DNA of 28,972 nucleotides from Cerioporus squamosus (lineage: Eukaryota; Basidiomycota; Agaricomycetes; Polyporales; Polyporaceae): positions 1-28,972 of the forward strand of contig JABYQS010000342.1 in the NCBI GenBank assembly GCA_022592435.1, written 5' to 3'. A program made the position numbers and the translations under genes. Positions 1 to 10,700 of the stretch are shown in pieces. A model generated the notes under the pieces. It searched no databases, was not told the origin of the DNA, and worked only from the letters and a program-made list of their open reading frames with translations. Position 1 is the stretch's first letter, and every line of letters begins with the position of its first letter.

Positions 1-579
1 TAGGATGCTTGGGAGGGGGTGACGACAACGCGGATGGCCTCGTCAACGGTAGAGGAAGCTGGACCGGCCATGGCACATATGCTGGTGTGCGGATGGATGA
101 AACGAGTCGTGTCCAGGAGGGCTTCAAGTATTCAACGTCTGGCAGAGTGGTATATGCAACTACGCTCACGCTCAGGACGGCCAGGTAGTGCGAGATGTTC
201 AATACGAAGAAGCTGCTGACAGCGGCATGGTCGTCGTCGAAGTCGAGCAGGACGAGTGCGCCGGTGTCGGGCTCGCCGACGCCACCGTCATCGTTCCCGC
301 CCGGAACACACGATCACGTGTCCCAGGAAGCGCGTCGTGTCGCTATTGGAGGGGATGCGGCTGGATGCGGCAAGGATGCGGGCCGCTTTTATGAAGAAGG
401 AACTGGTCTCTATGATGGACTGCGCCGTTCGTAGTGGATGTAAGTATGTGGCCGAAGTAGCTGAGCCTCATGTAAGTCGTCAGTAAGAGCTGCCACTCGC
501 GAGTCTCAAAGTCGATAGGCATGGGCCGCGGGCGTTTGAGACATGCACCATCTCTTGGCCTCTCGGCGCCACCGTACAT
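1..579 (-). other. Possible coding remnant or partial gene (unrecognised), left edge
   Basis: On the minus strand several stretches read like protein but in different frames. About 430-290 gives a peptide with SIIETSSFFIKAARILA and SDTTRFLGHVIV. About 285-175 gives one with GALVLLDFDD and SSFFVLNISHYLA. About 110-1 gives one with LDTTRFIHPHTSICAMAG. I could not join them with convincing GT-AG introns. The step near 308-316 needs a one-base shift rather than an intron. The first and later segments share the pattern SFF...LA...DTTRF, which suggests an internal duplication. No family is recognised. It could be a decayed gene, the start of a real gene with introns I missed, or GC-driven chance coding. 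Confidence is low. Confidence 0.25.
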
Positions 580-828
580 CCATGAAGCTGTTCTACTACA
601 GCCACTACGTATCCTCGATGGGCACTCCGTTGGCTACCCAAACGTCGGCCTGTCTTGGTGATCTCGTTTGACTTCAAATCGCCTGTTGCAACCGCGCCCA
701 CCACCGCAGAAGCGCCCTGCCAGTGCAGCCATCGCGGATGCCGCGTTGCCTGCTGACGCCCTTGTCCCCGCTGGACATACGCCCAGCGTCCGGCTCACCC
801 CACCTGTCGTACCATACCTCTCTGGCTG

Positions 829-3800
829 GTGTATCTAAAGGACTGCTCTTCACAGTGGCCGAACTCGCATGGCCTTGCTCGACTCGCTCATGACACATAT
901 GCCCGCATTCGCCAATGGATCGAGGAGGAGGTTAACTTCTTCCGGCTGCACCTCCTGTTCTTCACGTTGGACTCCACTGGTTGCTGCTGGATCTTCTACG
1001 GTGTTAACGGGGAGTTTCAAATACGTGAGTGACCTTCTGTTGAGGTGTTGTGCAGAAGGAGGTCGTCATGGAGGTCAGGACGGTTGTGTTTCGTGCAGAG
1101 TGGCGGCTGGCCCGAACGAAGTTGGGAACTCTCGTTCCAGTTTCATAGTGCTGTTGCACACGGCACTCGCCGACCGCAAGCTCGAAGCAATCCATAACCA
1201 CAAGTGATCGATATCCTGCACAGCTGCTGCTGTCGGAACGCTTCCGAGTCGCCGCATTCTGCGGTGTCTCGTGCCACATGTGGCGCTCAGTGCGCTCTCC
1301 CATCCTCTCATATTCCGTATTCCGAGTGCTCTGCTGTAATGCCAGCACACATCGGACAATCATCGAGAGAAGAAAGCCTGTCCGGAAGACAGTCCGCCGC
1401 CTCCTGTCTTGTCACGGCACATCGGGCAATGGGCAATGGCGACGGGGTCAACGCGCCAAGGCAGGCGGGCTGGCGCGACGGGTCATTGCATGCCGCTGGA
1501 CAGTCACCATGACTTCTAAGTTTCCTGTCATTAATCGCGTAGCTGCGTCCCGTCGTCCCGTAAATTGTCCGGCGGCGGACAAAGACCCAGGTGCTCAGAT
1601 TGTTTTCCTGCCACATGTGGCGCTCAGTATGCCTTCATGCTTCACGTCACGGTTTCGAACAATTTGTGGTGCAGAGAGCAGGCATTGACATCATTCGCAG
1701 CGTTCATAGATGCCCTGTTCCTGTGCTACTCGGCCTTGACCGTGACGGGTCTGTCCACGGTCAATCTGAGTACATTGACCGTGTTTCAGCAAGTAATCCT
1801 GCTTGTGCTCATGGCTATTGGTAACGTGGTGAGTGTTCAAGCTATCAATACTTTGAGGACGAACACTACGGCTGACATGCTTAACAGACGATCGTGGCAT
1901 GGGTTATGGTCCTTATTCGTATGCGCTACTTCCGACAACACATCATCGCCACGCACAGGAAGAAGACCCTCCTGCAGTCCATTCGCGACCGCGTCAGCAG
2001 TGTTATCACTGGGGGCGGGTCCTCTACACCCGCAGAAAGACGTCGAGGATGGCACAGAGAAGCACAAGATTCACGGCAGCCACGGCATACAGGCCTCCGA
2101 CGGCATTGGCGCCGCCCTCGCAGGCGGAGCAACGACGGGACTTGGCTTGGGCATCGCCCTCGGAGCAGGCGACGTGCAACGGCACGCAGAAGACCAAGCG
2201 AACGAACAATGGAAGAGATCGACTTCGCACATAGACATCTCTGTCGACTCTCCCGGACGTCTCTCGCCTTCGGAAGACTTCACGATGCATCCTGACGAGG
2301 ACCTGAACGCAGAACGTGGAGTCATCGCCGACGCATGCTCGTTCACCTCGTCGCCCCGTTCGGGCGCCATGCCGCTGCCGCAGTCCCCTCTCTCGCCACC
2401 GCCGCAGCAACTCCAATTTGCTGTTAACGGCGCTCGGAGCAACGGCATGGTAAGGAGACGACCGGGTGAGCGCAGTCCCGCTTATGTCACATCCGTCGCG
2501 AATCTAACCGCAGGCTGACCGCGCAGGCGTGCCCGTACCACGCCGGCGTACCATAATCGCCCCGAAGATGGAGTACACAGATTCGAATCGCAACGTCCTC
2601 GGTCAGCGCGGCAAAGATCAGGGTCTGGGCGGTTTCCCCGGTCCACTCCAGCTGGGCCGACGGATTGCGCGGAGGTACTTCCCAGATGCGTACCAAAGAC
2701 TTCAGATGCTGGGACGTGCGGACGACCCCGCGCGCAAGAAGCGGCTCAAGTGGCTCAGCGACAGTCTGAAGGACCTCGTTGTCGGCAGAAACTCGGACTT
2801 CAATACCGACGAGTTGAGTGACGAGCAGCTGGAAGAGCTCGGCGGTATCGAGTATGTGCTTTGCAGTTCTCTTATGAGCTCATGCTGATGTATGATTAGG
2901 TACCGCGCACTGCGCATGCTCAGCTACATCGTAATATTGGTATGCTGTCTGCATGATGCCTTGCATACTCGCCTAACCTTGGAGTAGTACTTCATCGGTA
3001 CCCAGCTCGTCTCCTTCACCCTGATTGCACCTTGGCTTTCTACTACGCACACGTATGACGACGTGTTCGCCAGTCAGCCTCGCCTGGTCAACAAGTCTTG
3101 GTATGTCTTTGCACGCGGTTTTCCGAGACAGTCAAGCTGACACCGATGTAGGTTCACTTTGTTGTATGTCAGGCAGCCCACGAACCCCTCCGTTCTCACT
3201 GATTGTCATGTAGCCAGGTTGTTGGTGCATACACCGGCGGGGGGATGAGTCTTGTGGATACGTGAGTCAGCGGTCTACGAGGTTGTGATCCTGAAATCCA
3301 GGCTGATTCACGAGGAAGAGGGATGGTACCCTTTCAACAGGCATACCTCATGATATGTATGGCTCACCGGTTGTGCATCATTTGCACGAACGAGACTAAC
3401 ACACCCGGACAGTCGCAATGATCTTCGCCATATTGGCTGGTAACCATGGATTAGTGAGTCGACTGCTGATCGGCTTGCTACTCCCAGTGTACTGACTCAT
3501 GGCTTAGCCCATATTGTGAGTTTTCACGCGACGTCACCTTTTGTATAGGCTAACCGCTGTGGCCATAAGTCTGCGCCTCATGATGTATGTGGTGTTCTGC
3601 TCGTACGTTTTCAAAAATATGCTCACCCGCCTTCAGCTGGATCTACACGAAACTGGTCAAAGACGACGGCCCGACAGATCAAGTGCTCCACTTCCTCATG
3701 GACCACCCACGCCGGTACGTCTGCAGTCGGATGCTCTCGCTCTCCTGCCTTTCCAACGCTCATCACGACTGCCATCAGCTGCTTCCTGTACCTGTTTCCA

Positions 3801-4980
3801 TCGCACGTTACTTGGTATCTGACGGCAACATTGGTCTTCTTCACGTGAGTTTCAAGAGCATGACACGGCAACAGCCATCTGACCATCGACACCTGCTATT
3901 CTAGCATGATAGAATGGGCGTGCTTCATCGTCCTTGACATCGGCCTGGAAGTCACCGACTCGCTGCCCGGTGGAACTCGTGCAGTGGCAGGCTTGTTTCA
4001 GTCGTTCGCAGTACGCGCCTCCGGGTTCCCTATCGTGTCTCTGTCGGCGTTGGCACCCTCGTTTCAGTACGTTTACATCTCAGCACATCGTCGGAAGTGT
4101 ACTCACCGCTATTCTTATCAGGTTTCTGTGCGTGATCATGATGTACATCGCCGTCTACCCAGTGAGTCAAGCGACTCTTCGCGCAGCGTGATTGCTCACT
4201 AACCCCCTGCAAGGTTGCGCTCAGTATCCGCTCAACGAACGTGTAAGCATTGAGTTCTTCCATTCGCTCAAACCTCCTGCTAACGGGTGCAACGACAGCT
4301 ACGAGGAGAAGAGCTTGGGCGTCTTCGAGGCACCTCCCGAGGACGAAGACGAGGAGCCAGATTTGACCGAGAAGGTGCCTCGTAGGGAGCGAATCGGCAA
4401 GTATTTCGGGTGGCACCTGCGTCGCCAGGTCGCGTTCGACATCTGGTGGCTCGTCTGGGCGATCTTCGTCATCTGCATCATCGAGCGCACCAAGATCATG
4501 GACGACGCCAATGCACCGTGGTTCAATCTCTTCCGCATAGGTCAGTGCATCGTCCGTCTCATCAAGTGAGAAACTATGCTGACTAGCCTCGTTGACCCGC
4601 TCTATGTAGTGTTCGAGCTCGTGTCCGCGTTCGGTGGAATCGGGCTGACGCTGGGTATCCCCACGGAGAATTTCTCCTTCACGGGCGCGTTCGGACCTCT
4701 GTCTAAGCTGGTGGTCATCATTATCATGGTCCGCGGCCGACACCGTGGTCTGCCTGTGGCAATTGACCGAGCAAGTGAGTAGCAGTACCTCGCCGACGCC
4801 TGACATCCTGCTTACGCTATACATCTCCCAGTTCTGCTCCCCGAAGACTTAGTACCTACCAAAGCGCAGAGTCAAAACCAGCCAGTCGCGTCGGGTCAGC
4901 CGGCAGTTGTGGATACACAGACTCCGCTCGCCGTAAACGGAGATTCTTCAGAGAAGGAGAAGACTGCGAGGAATTGGTAA
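829..4980 (+). CDS. TRK1: Trk/HKT-family potassium transporter (fungal Trk1-like), 5' end uncertain
   Basis: Plasma-membrane K+ uptake protein of the Trk/Ktr/HKT superfamily (four membrane-pore-membrane repeats). All four pore loops are visible: CYSALTVTGLSTVNLS (about 1716-1770), GAYTGGGMSLVDT, VRASGFPIVSLSALAP and SAFGGIGLTLGIPTENFSF (about 4627-4683). The basic MVRGRHRGLP that follows the last one is typical of fungal Trk. A model of 21 exons keeps frame throughout: 829-1024, 1701-1828, 1888-1992, 2036-2449, 2514-2851, 2900-2939, 2988-3100, 3152-3163, 3214-3261, 3319-3356, 3413-3453, 3508-3515, 3570-3584, 3637-3714, 3779-3844, 3905-4066, 4122-4161, 4214-4242, 4299-4540, 4610-4774 and 4832-4980 (TAA). 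Three exons are only 8, 12 and 15 nt. Exon 1 encodes EEEVNFFRLHLLFFT, the usual first helix, but no in-frame ATG is seen. The intron at 1993-2035 is only 43 nt and could instead be a frameshift. The long hydrophilic loop (exons 4-5) is where fungal Trk proteins vary. Family assignment is firm; the N-terminus is not. Confidence 0.9.
1025..1700 (+). other. Oversized first intron of the Trk gene with internal direct repeat
   Basis: GTGAGT at 1025 and CGCAG at 1696-1700 bound a 676-nt intron joining the conserved NGEFQI and FIDALFLCYSA segments. Most other introns here are 45-75 nt. It contains two perfect 20-nt copies of TGCCACATGTGGCGCTCAGT (1272-1291 and 1609-1628). I see no credible exon inside it. 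Confidence 0.6.
1272..1628 (+). repeat. Pair of 20-bp perfect direct repeats
   Basis: TGCCACATGTGGCGCTCAGT occurs at 1272-1291 and 1609-1628, 337 bp apart start to start, inside the long Trk intron. The core CCACATGTGG is a 10-bp palindrome containing an E-box-like CACATGTG. The copies could be an insertion scar, a duplicated regulatory site or a relic of a longer duplication. Confidence 0.7.
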
Positions 4981-5490
4981 CTAATATTTGGAATCGGATT
5001 GGATCTAACTTGCTAGACGTCGAATTGGGACACTGCTATGTATCTTGCTGCCTACATTCCCTTGCTATTCTCACCCTCTAATACCATACCAATAGATCTG
5101 TACAAATCTTGTTCTTGGTCTGGACAGAGAACCGGCCGTAGTGTGGATGATGTGCGACAAGCAACGAACCGATGCCCCTCAAGCAGAACACAGCACGACA
5201 GGGGCCGAAGAGAAGTTCCAATGGGGCAAGATGCTGCGAGGTACATAGTCCAGCGCGGTGACTATGGACTGGAATCCGTAAGTGGGTCTTGTAAAAAATG
5301 ACTCTGTAACAGGCGCCAACACGGCACCAGGAAGTTAACCACACTAGTGGTCTATACTGAGAGCATTCATGCGACGCACTTACAGGCCCACACCCGCTAA
5401 ATCGTCAGCGAGATCGTAAGCTGGCAAGTGTTATGAGCATACGACGGTGGTATGGGAATCATCAGAGCATGTCCGCGAGATGAAGCAGAA
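4981..5490. other. Convergent intergenic region
   Basis: These 510 bp lie between the stop codons of the Trk gene (+) and the cullin-like gene (-). They presumably carry the two 3' UTRs. No coding or repeat signal is seen. Confidence 0.5.
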
Positions 5491-6555
5491 TCAAGAGTCC
5501 TCCGCCGGCAAGTACTTGTCCAACTTCTTGCGCAGCGGATGGTCTACCTTGATACCAACGGTCCTGAGAGCAATCGCCAACTCTCCTGCTAGCCTCCGTT
5601 TCTCCTCCTCGTCGCCACCCTTCGACTCTAAGAGTTCCTTCACCGCTCGCGCCAACCGACCTCGCGGCATAGGCGGCTTGTCGCCATTCGCAGGTGGTCT
5701 CTTCTTCTTCCCCCCTTTCCCCTTTATCTTCGGCACGGCAAGCAAAGGATCCATCACCTCCATCCTGAATCTTCGATATGCCACGGCGGTCAACGGCACG
5801 ACGCGGTCTGGCGGACTCGCGGCCTCCGCGTACGACTCGACCTGCGCGACGCGCGCAGGCGGATCGCCCTCGCGGTACCCCCATTTCCTGAGCTCCTCCG
5901 TCCTGCGCTCGCGCAGGCGCTTCTGCACCTTCTCGCGCGTGTCGTCCTCGCGGATCGTGCGCGCGACGGCGTCGAGGACGTCCGCGAGGCGGAGCCAGCC
6001 GCGGTCCTCGTCCACCGCGCGCTTGACATAGTGCCGGTTCACGTAGTTCAGGAGGCGGCTGACAGACTGCGCGCCGGCGGAGTAGCGATTGAAGCAGGGT
6101 ACAAGGTAGTGGATGAGAGTAGAGTCGTCGGTAGGCGCACCCAGGAAGATCTCGCGCGCGACGTCGGCATAGTAGCGGTCGAGCTGGTCGTACAAGTCTG
6201 TCCCGCTGGCCTTCGCCTTCTCGCTCTGCGCGGAGAAGCGGGCAGGGAAACCAGAGAGGCCCGGGGCTGGAGACGCCTCGGAGTGAGCAGTGAAGTAGTT
6301 GTAGACAGCGGTGTGGACGCCCATGTGGTATCCGACGTCGATAGCGGGGGCCTTGGAGGGATTGTTCGTCGGGCTGCGCACGATGTGGTCGAGCGCGGGC
6401 TGGAGGTATCCCCAGAGCGAGTGGAGGGAGGCGGACGGGTTTGCGCTGCCGGTGGATGGGTTCGGGAGCGGCGGGGGCGCGGCGAGCGCTGCGTTGGGCT
6501 TTGCGGCGCCGTTGGCCTGCGGGGACGACGCCCGGTCTGTGCTCTTCGCTGGCAT
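5491..6555 (-). CDS. Cullin N-terminal-domain-only protein (truncated cullin-like)
   Basis: Single exon of about 354 aa. Start chosen at ATG 6555 (MPAKSTDRASS); an upstream in-frame ATG at 6633 would add 26 residues that look less natural. Roughly residues 45-190 match the first cullin repeat: LWGYLQPALDHIV, then YHMGVHTAVYNYFTAH (compare MELYTHVYNYCTS of CUL1), LYDQLDRYYADVAREI, and LLNYVNRHYVKRAVDEDRG (compare LNRHWVRRECDEGR). In CUL1 this region binds SKP1/F-box adaptors. The cullin-homology domain, RBX1-binding part and NEDD8-acceptor winged helix are absent. A basic Lys/Pro/Gly linker (KIKGKGGKKKRPP) and a helical charged tail of about 65 residues follow, then a stop. A true cullin is about 750 aa. 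It may compete with full cullins for adaptors, but that is inference. It is divergent from SWC5 over 146 bp. Confidence 0.8.
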   Translation of the reverse strand: MPAKSTDRASSPQANGAAKPNAALAAPPPLPNPSTGSANPSASLHSLWGYLQPALDHIVRSPTNNPSKAPAIDVGYHMGVHTAVYNYFTAHSEASPAPGLSGFPARFSAQSEKAKASGTDLYDQLDRYYADVAREIFLGAPTDDSTLIHYLVPCFNRYSAGAQSVSRLLNYVNRHYVKRAVDEDRGWLRLADVLDAVARTIREDDTREKVQKRLRERRTEELRKWGYREGDPPARVAQVESYAEAASPPDRVVPLTAVAYRRFRMEVMDPLLAVPKIKGKGGKKKRPPANGDKPPMPRGRLARAVKELLESKGGDEEEKRRLAGELAIALRTVGIKVDHPLRKKLDKYLPAEDS

Positions 6556-6701
6556 GAGGCAGCAGAGGCGGGTGGGAGAGCGGGAGACGAGGCGGGCAAG
6601 CGGAGGTAAAAGTAACGACCAGTGCGCGTCCATCAAACTTCACTTACACGATTGAGCGGCAATGACCCGCCTTTCCCCTCCTTCCACCACCGTCTCACAC
6701 C
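6556..6701. promoter_or_regulatory. Putative bidirectional promoter, cullin-like / SWC5
   Basis: Only 146 bp separate the two start codons. The SWC5-proximal 40 bp (about 6661-6700) are pyrimidine-rich, as is common just upstream of fungal starts. No TATA box is evident. Confidence 0.5.
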
Positions 6702-7603
6702 ATGGACACAGACTCAGACAACGATTCGGACTATGTGCCGCCAAAGGACGACGGTAAAGCACGCACGTTCTGCGCCGTCCACACGCACTAGAACTTTGTG
6801 CACCGTAGATGGCTCGGAGGCAGAAGGACGTGCGTCGAAACGCGTCCGGACGGTCGCACCTTCGGAGGCCCCCACGTCGTCAGAGGCAACCGACAACAAG
6901 AAGTGCGCTTCTTTCTTCGTATGTTCACGGATGTCAGCCCTCTGACTTGCCCAGATCAGGAGCGGCGACCAGATATACGCCCATTTCAAGGCTTCGGTGA
7001 AAGCCCCGATTCAGCCCGCTCCGACACCTGCGCAACCGGAGATGGTGAAGGTTGTCAAACGCTATAGGTTCGCGGGGGAGGAAGTAACGTGCGTGCTGCT
7101 CTTTGCAATGGCGGTGTGTTCCATTGGCCCACAAATATCCCCGGTCTCTCCGCCAGCGAGGTGAAAGAAGTACCCGCCGATACCGACGAAGCGAAGAAAT
7201 GGCCACGATGGACACCATCCGCCGATACCAGCGCTGGGGCCTCGCCAAAGGACGCTTCAATATCGGAGGCTGCTTTCACAGCATCGGCCTCTGAAACGTC
7301 GTCCGCCGCTTCTCCCGCCCCCGTGAAACCTCCAGCAAAGCGCACCGGACCACGTAAGCCAAGAGCAAGCTGGCAGACATTCCTTCTTCGCAGAAGGAAC
7401 CTGTCAAGAAGCTGACGACGCTCGACAAGTCTGCCATGGACTGGCGTGCCCATGTCGAGGGCGAGTCGTCCCAGCCCATCAAGGAGGAGCTTGACGCCAA
7501 CAGACGTGGTGGCGGCTACCTCGAGAAGGTCGAGTTCCTCCAGCGCGTCGAAGCTCGCAAAGAAGAGGTCCTGGATGCGAGCAAAGGGAAACGCAGGAGA
7601 TGA
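6702..7603 (+). CDS. SWC5: SWR1-complex protein 5 (BCNT/Craniofacial development family)
   Basis: Nuclear subunit of the SWR1 remodeller, which exchanges H2A for H2A.Z. The N-terminus is very acidic (MDTDSDNDSDYVPPKDD), as in Swc5. The C-terminal BCNT domain is clear: KKLTTLDKSAMDWRAHVEG, then RGGGYLEKVEFLQRVEARK just before the TGA at 7601-7603. Exons: 6702-6753, 6809-6902, 6960-7088 (DQIYAHFKASVKAP, then VVKRYRFAGEEVT) and 7157-7603. In the last exon the frame that reads EVPADTDEAKKWPRWTP and PAKRTGPRKP does not continue into the BCNT domain. The BCNT frame reads back as SKLADIPSSQKEPVKK. Either one base is missing near 7361-7367, or an intron with a weak donor (for example 7321 to 7391) is spliced. 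The gene is convergent with the BTB gene, 196 bp stop to stop. Confidence 0.85.
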
Positions 7604-7799
7604 CATCTACTTCAGAACGATCTCGTATGCTCGTGTTCGTGTAAGTACTATGGTATCGGGTTCCGGATGTATATGTATGTACGAGAATAGGCGGTATCTT
7701 GCAAGGAGAAGGGGAAACACTAGAGATACAACCATGTCGAGACACAATGGCGAGGAAACAGACAAGAAACACGACAAGTGGACATCATCACCACTATAG

Positions 7800-10700
7800 T
7801 CACACAACGCCCAACACCACGGTCGCCCTCAGGCTGACCTCCTTCGCGGCGGGCACTGTCCCAGCCGCAGGTTGACCCTCCGCATCGACCTCCAAGTATT
7901 CCTCCGTCCTCAACGAGCTCGACTTCCAACCCCAGCTCTGGCTTACTGAGAAGACGTCCGGGGCGCTTGTAAACCGTGTCAAACTCGCCCCCGTCGCACT
8001 CGCACACGCGATGGTGAAGTATGCGCTCACTTGCGGGCGGGGATCACGATACGGCTGTGGCGGCGTCACCGGGGGAGCCGTGGCAGGCAGGGAGACCGAT
8101 GGCGACATGGCGATGGACCCGACGCTCCCGGACGGAGAATGCAGCGTCCCTGACGTCGATGTCGACAGGCGAGAAGAGAACCCGGACGTCCCGGGCAGCG
8201 ATGACGAGGTAGGCGTGGGCGTGCTTGCGATCGAGCCTGCCCGAGCGAAGGGTGACAGTGGGGGTGACAGTGGGGATGCCGACACGGAGGGTGAGACCAC
8301 TGAAGTGTTTGCGCTCCCAGCAGCAGATGGTGGACGTGGGCTCGAGACGGACGCGGACGCGCCGCGGCCGATCATACTCCTGTCGCGAGGCGGCGGTGGG
8401 AGGATCCCAGACACCGGTGCTGAGGATGGAGGGATCGGATCAACTGTCGACTGGCGGTGCAGGTAGATGCCTAGCTGGATGCCTTTCTTCCGCACAACTT
8501 GTACGTAGACATTGTATAGGCTTCCGGCATACCAGATGGTGTGTGAATGGAGACGGCTCTTCTCCCTAAGGCCGTCGACGTCCCAAAACTCCACTGCAAA
8601 CCGGAAAGGCGGGTGAGCAGTCCACTTCGTTGGGGACTCCGAAGGGGAGGAAGGTGACGGCGGATCGTCCGAAGGCTTGGGGGTTGAGAATGCAGAAGCA
8701 GGTCGGCGGGACTGTTCAAGACCAAAGAAGTTCGCCTCGACCGCCCGAGCCGTCCCTCTCTTCGCCGATCCAGGTTCAAACAGTTGGTCCATGGACGCAC
8801 CCTCCAGACCGGTGCTATCCCCCAGACGAAGGGACGAGTCGCCGGGGACGGGATAGAACACCTGCAGACGCTCTTCGGGATGCAAAGCCAGCTTCTCGAT
8901 GTCACCAACGGGAACCCCGATACCAAGCTCCTTCGTTGCGTTCGCTGGCGATAACGAAGGTGACGACGACCCCGGAGGTCTGTACGTGATCCGATGATAC
9001 AGTGTGGACTGGTTCCACAGAGCCGCCTGCAGTACCGCAAGAGGGACTATAGGCTTTCCGGTCGAGGGTGAGACGTCGCGCGAAATGGCCATCAAGTCGT
9101 CCAAGTGCTAGAGACGATGTCATGTCAGTATGTCCGATATCACCCTCTTGAGATAAGCGCACATACCATGTTCGCGTAGTATATACCCTCGGCGAACAAT
9201 CTCTCGAACTCGGCCTCTTCAGCCTCCTCCGACTCCCCCGAGTCGTCGCCCGTTCTTGCGACCCGCCTCATCTCGACCACACGCCGAGCCACCTCGTATC
9301 GCTCCTTCTCTCCTTTCACGAAGAAACTGTCCGACGATAGGATTCCACGGACCCATCGGGCAGAGAGTCCACCTCTACGCCATATGACAGGTGCCACCGC
9401 CGTCTTCCCGCTCACAAGTCTGCTCTTCCCACCGGATCTCGAACCGGACATGTCTGGAGGCGCAGAGCCAGGACGTTCGTTGGCAAGCTGTACCTGGTGT
9501 GAGAATGGCGACCAGATTACGTCCTTGCCCCTGGCATCCTGGTCCGGTGGAGGGACAGTACCTTGCTCCTCGTATCGGAGCATGTCTACGCCCCAGCGGC
9601 TGAGCCAGCAAGATGCGGCCTCGCCAACCTTGTCAGAGATAGCGCCATAGTAGTAACAAGGTTCTTGACAATCGACTTTGCTGCGGGTGCAGGCACTAGC
9701 CTTAGCTTGCTCATGAGCCTCCGGATCGGCCTCGGATTCAGTGTCAGAGTCCGGTGGTCCGTCATGATTGTGCGAGTGCTTCCAAGCTTCTCCTTTCGAC
9801 GCGTCTCGATCGTGTTTGGGCTTCCGCACAAGCTCCGCAGGGACCTCGATCGTGTCGTAGGAAGTCGAAACGTCACCCTCCTTCATGAGCTCCGCGACAT
9901 CCTCGAGGCCTACTGCGGCTTCGGACTCGTGGTCAACGCCTTCATTTCTGATCCCGAGGTCATATATTGGCCCAATACCGCGGCCAATCGCGAAATCGAG
10001 GTAGCGGATAGCTGTATGTGGTCCAACGGTGCGTACGACAGCGGAGAGAGCCTGAGATGCGACAGAGGGTATAGAGAGGAATGCAGCAGTAGCTAGGAGC
10101 GATAACAGAAAGCGAGGAGTAGCAGGGTGGTGCCCGGATGGCAGGTCCGGTGCCGAAGATATGTCGAGGCTTGGCGGGAAGAGGCTCGACGATTGCGATG
10201 AGGACGGTTCATATCCAGTAGATGCAAAAGCAGGTGTCAGTGGGTGTGTTGAGGTGGGTATCAAGGCAGGGGATATCCAGAGGGGTGGGCCTCCACCATA
10301 CAGTCGTGCAATACATATTCTGTGTAGAGTCAGTGATTTGCTCCATTGACATCATAGTGGAACACGCACTCGAAAGCTAAGGATGTGAAGTGCGTTAGCG
10401 GAGGTTACGCAAAACGGACGGTAAGAGACATGGAGACACATGGTCGGTGAAATTGCGGCAAGAAACCCCGCCGGTGGTGTTAAGTCCTCTGGAAGGCACA
10501 TTGACTCTGGGCATCTCCCAGGCGCTCCGACCACCACTCATGTATGATCTCTTGAGATGGACTCACCAGCTCGCGTGATGTTAGGATCGTCAAGAACGAT
10601 ATCGATATAGTCCGGTCCTCCTCGATGACTGGAGAACTTGGAAGTTGATTCACTGAACCCTGACGTGAACAGCGACTGGAAGAAGCCCTGCAGAGGAGAC

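Noticed and set aside
2576..2592. GATTCGAATCG as a tRNA T-loop
   Set aside because: It lies within the Trk coding exon and no acceptor stem or A-box lies at the right distance. No tRNA was recognised anywhere in the window by eye.
4030..4824. 264-codon minus-strand open frame opposite the Trk gene
   Set aside because: It is the reverse complement of conserved Trk exons and of the introns between them. The plus strand explains the sequence fully.
6031..6609. Plus-strand frame opposite the cullin-like gene
   Set aside because: Gly/Arg/Val-rich antisense shadow without any recognisable motif.
5462..6643. 393-codon minus-strand frame overlapping the cullin-like gene
   Set aside because: Arg/Pro/Ala-rich shadow of the cullin-like coding frame. 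Only the 5491-6555 frame shows conserved cullin residues.
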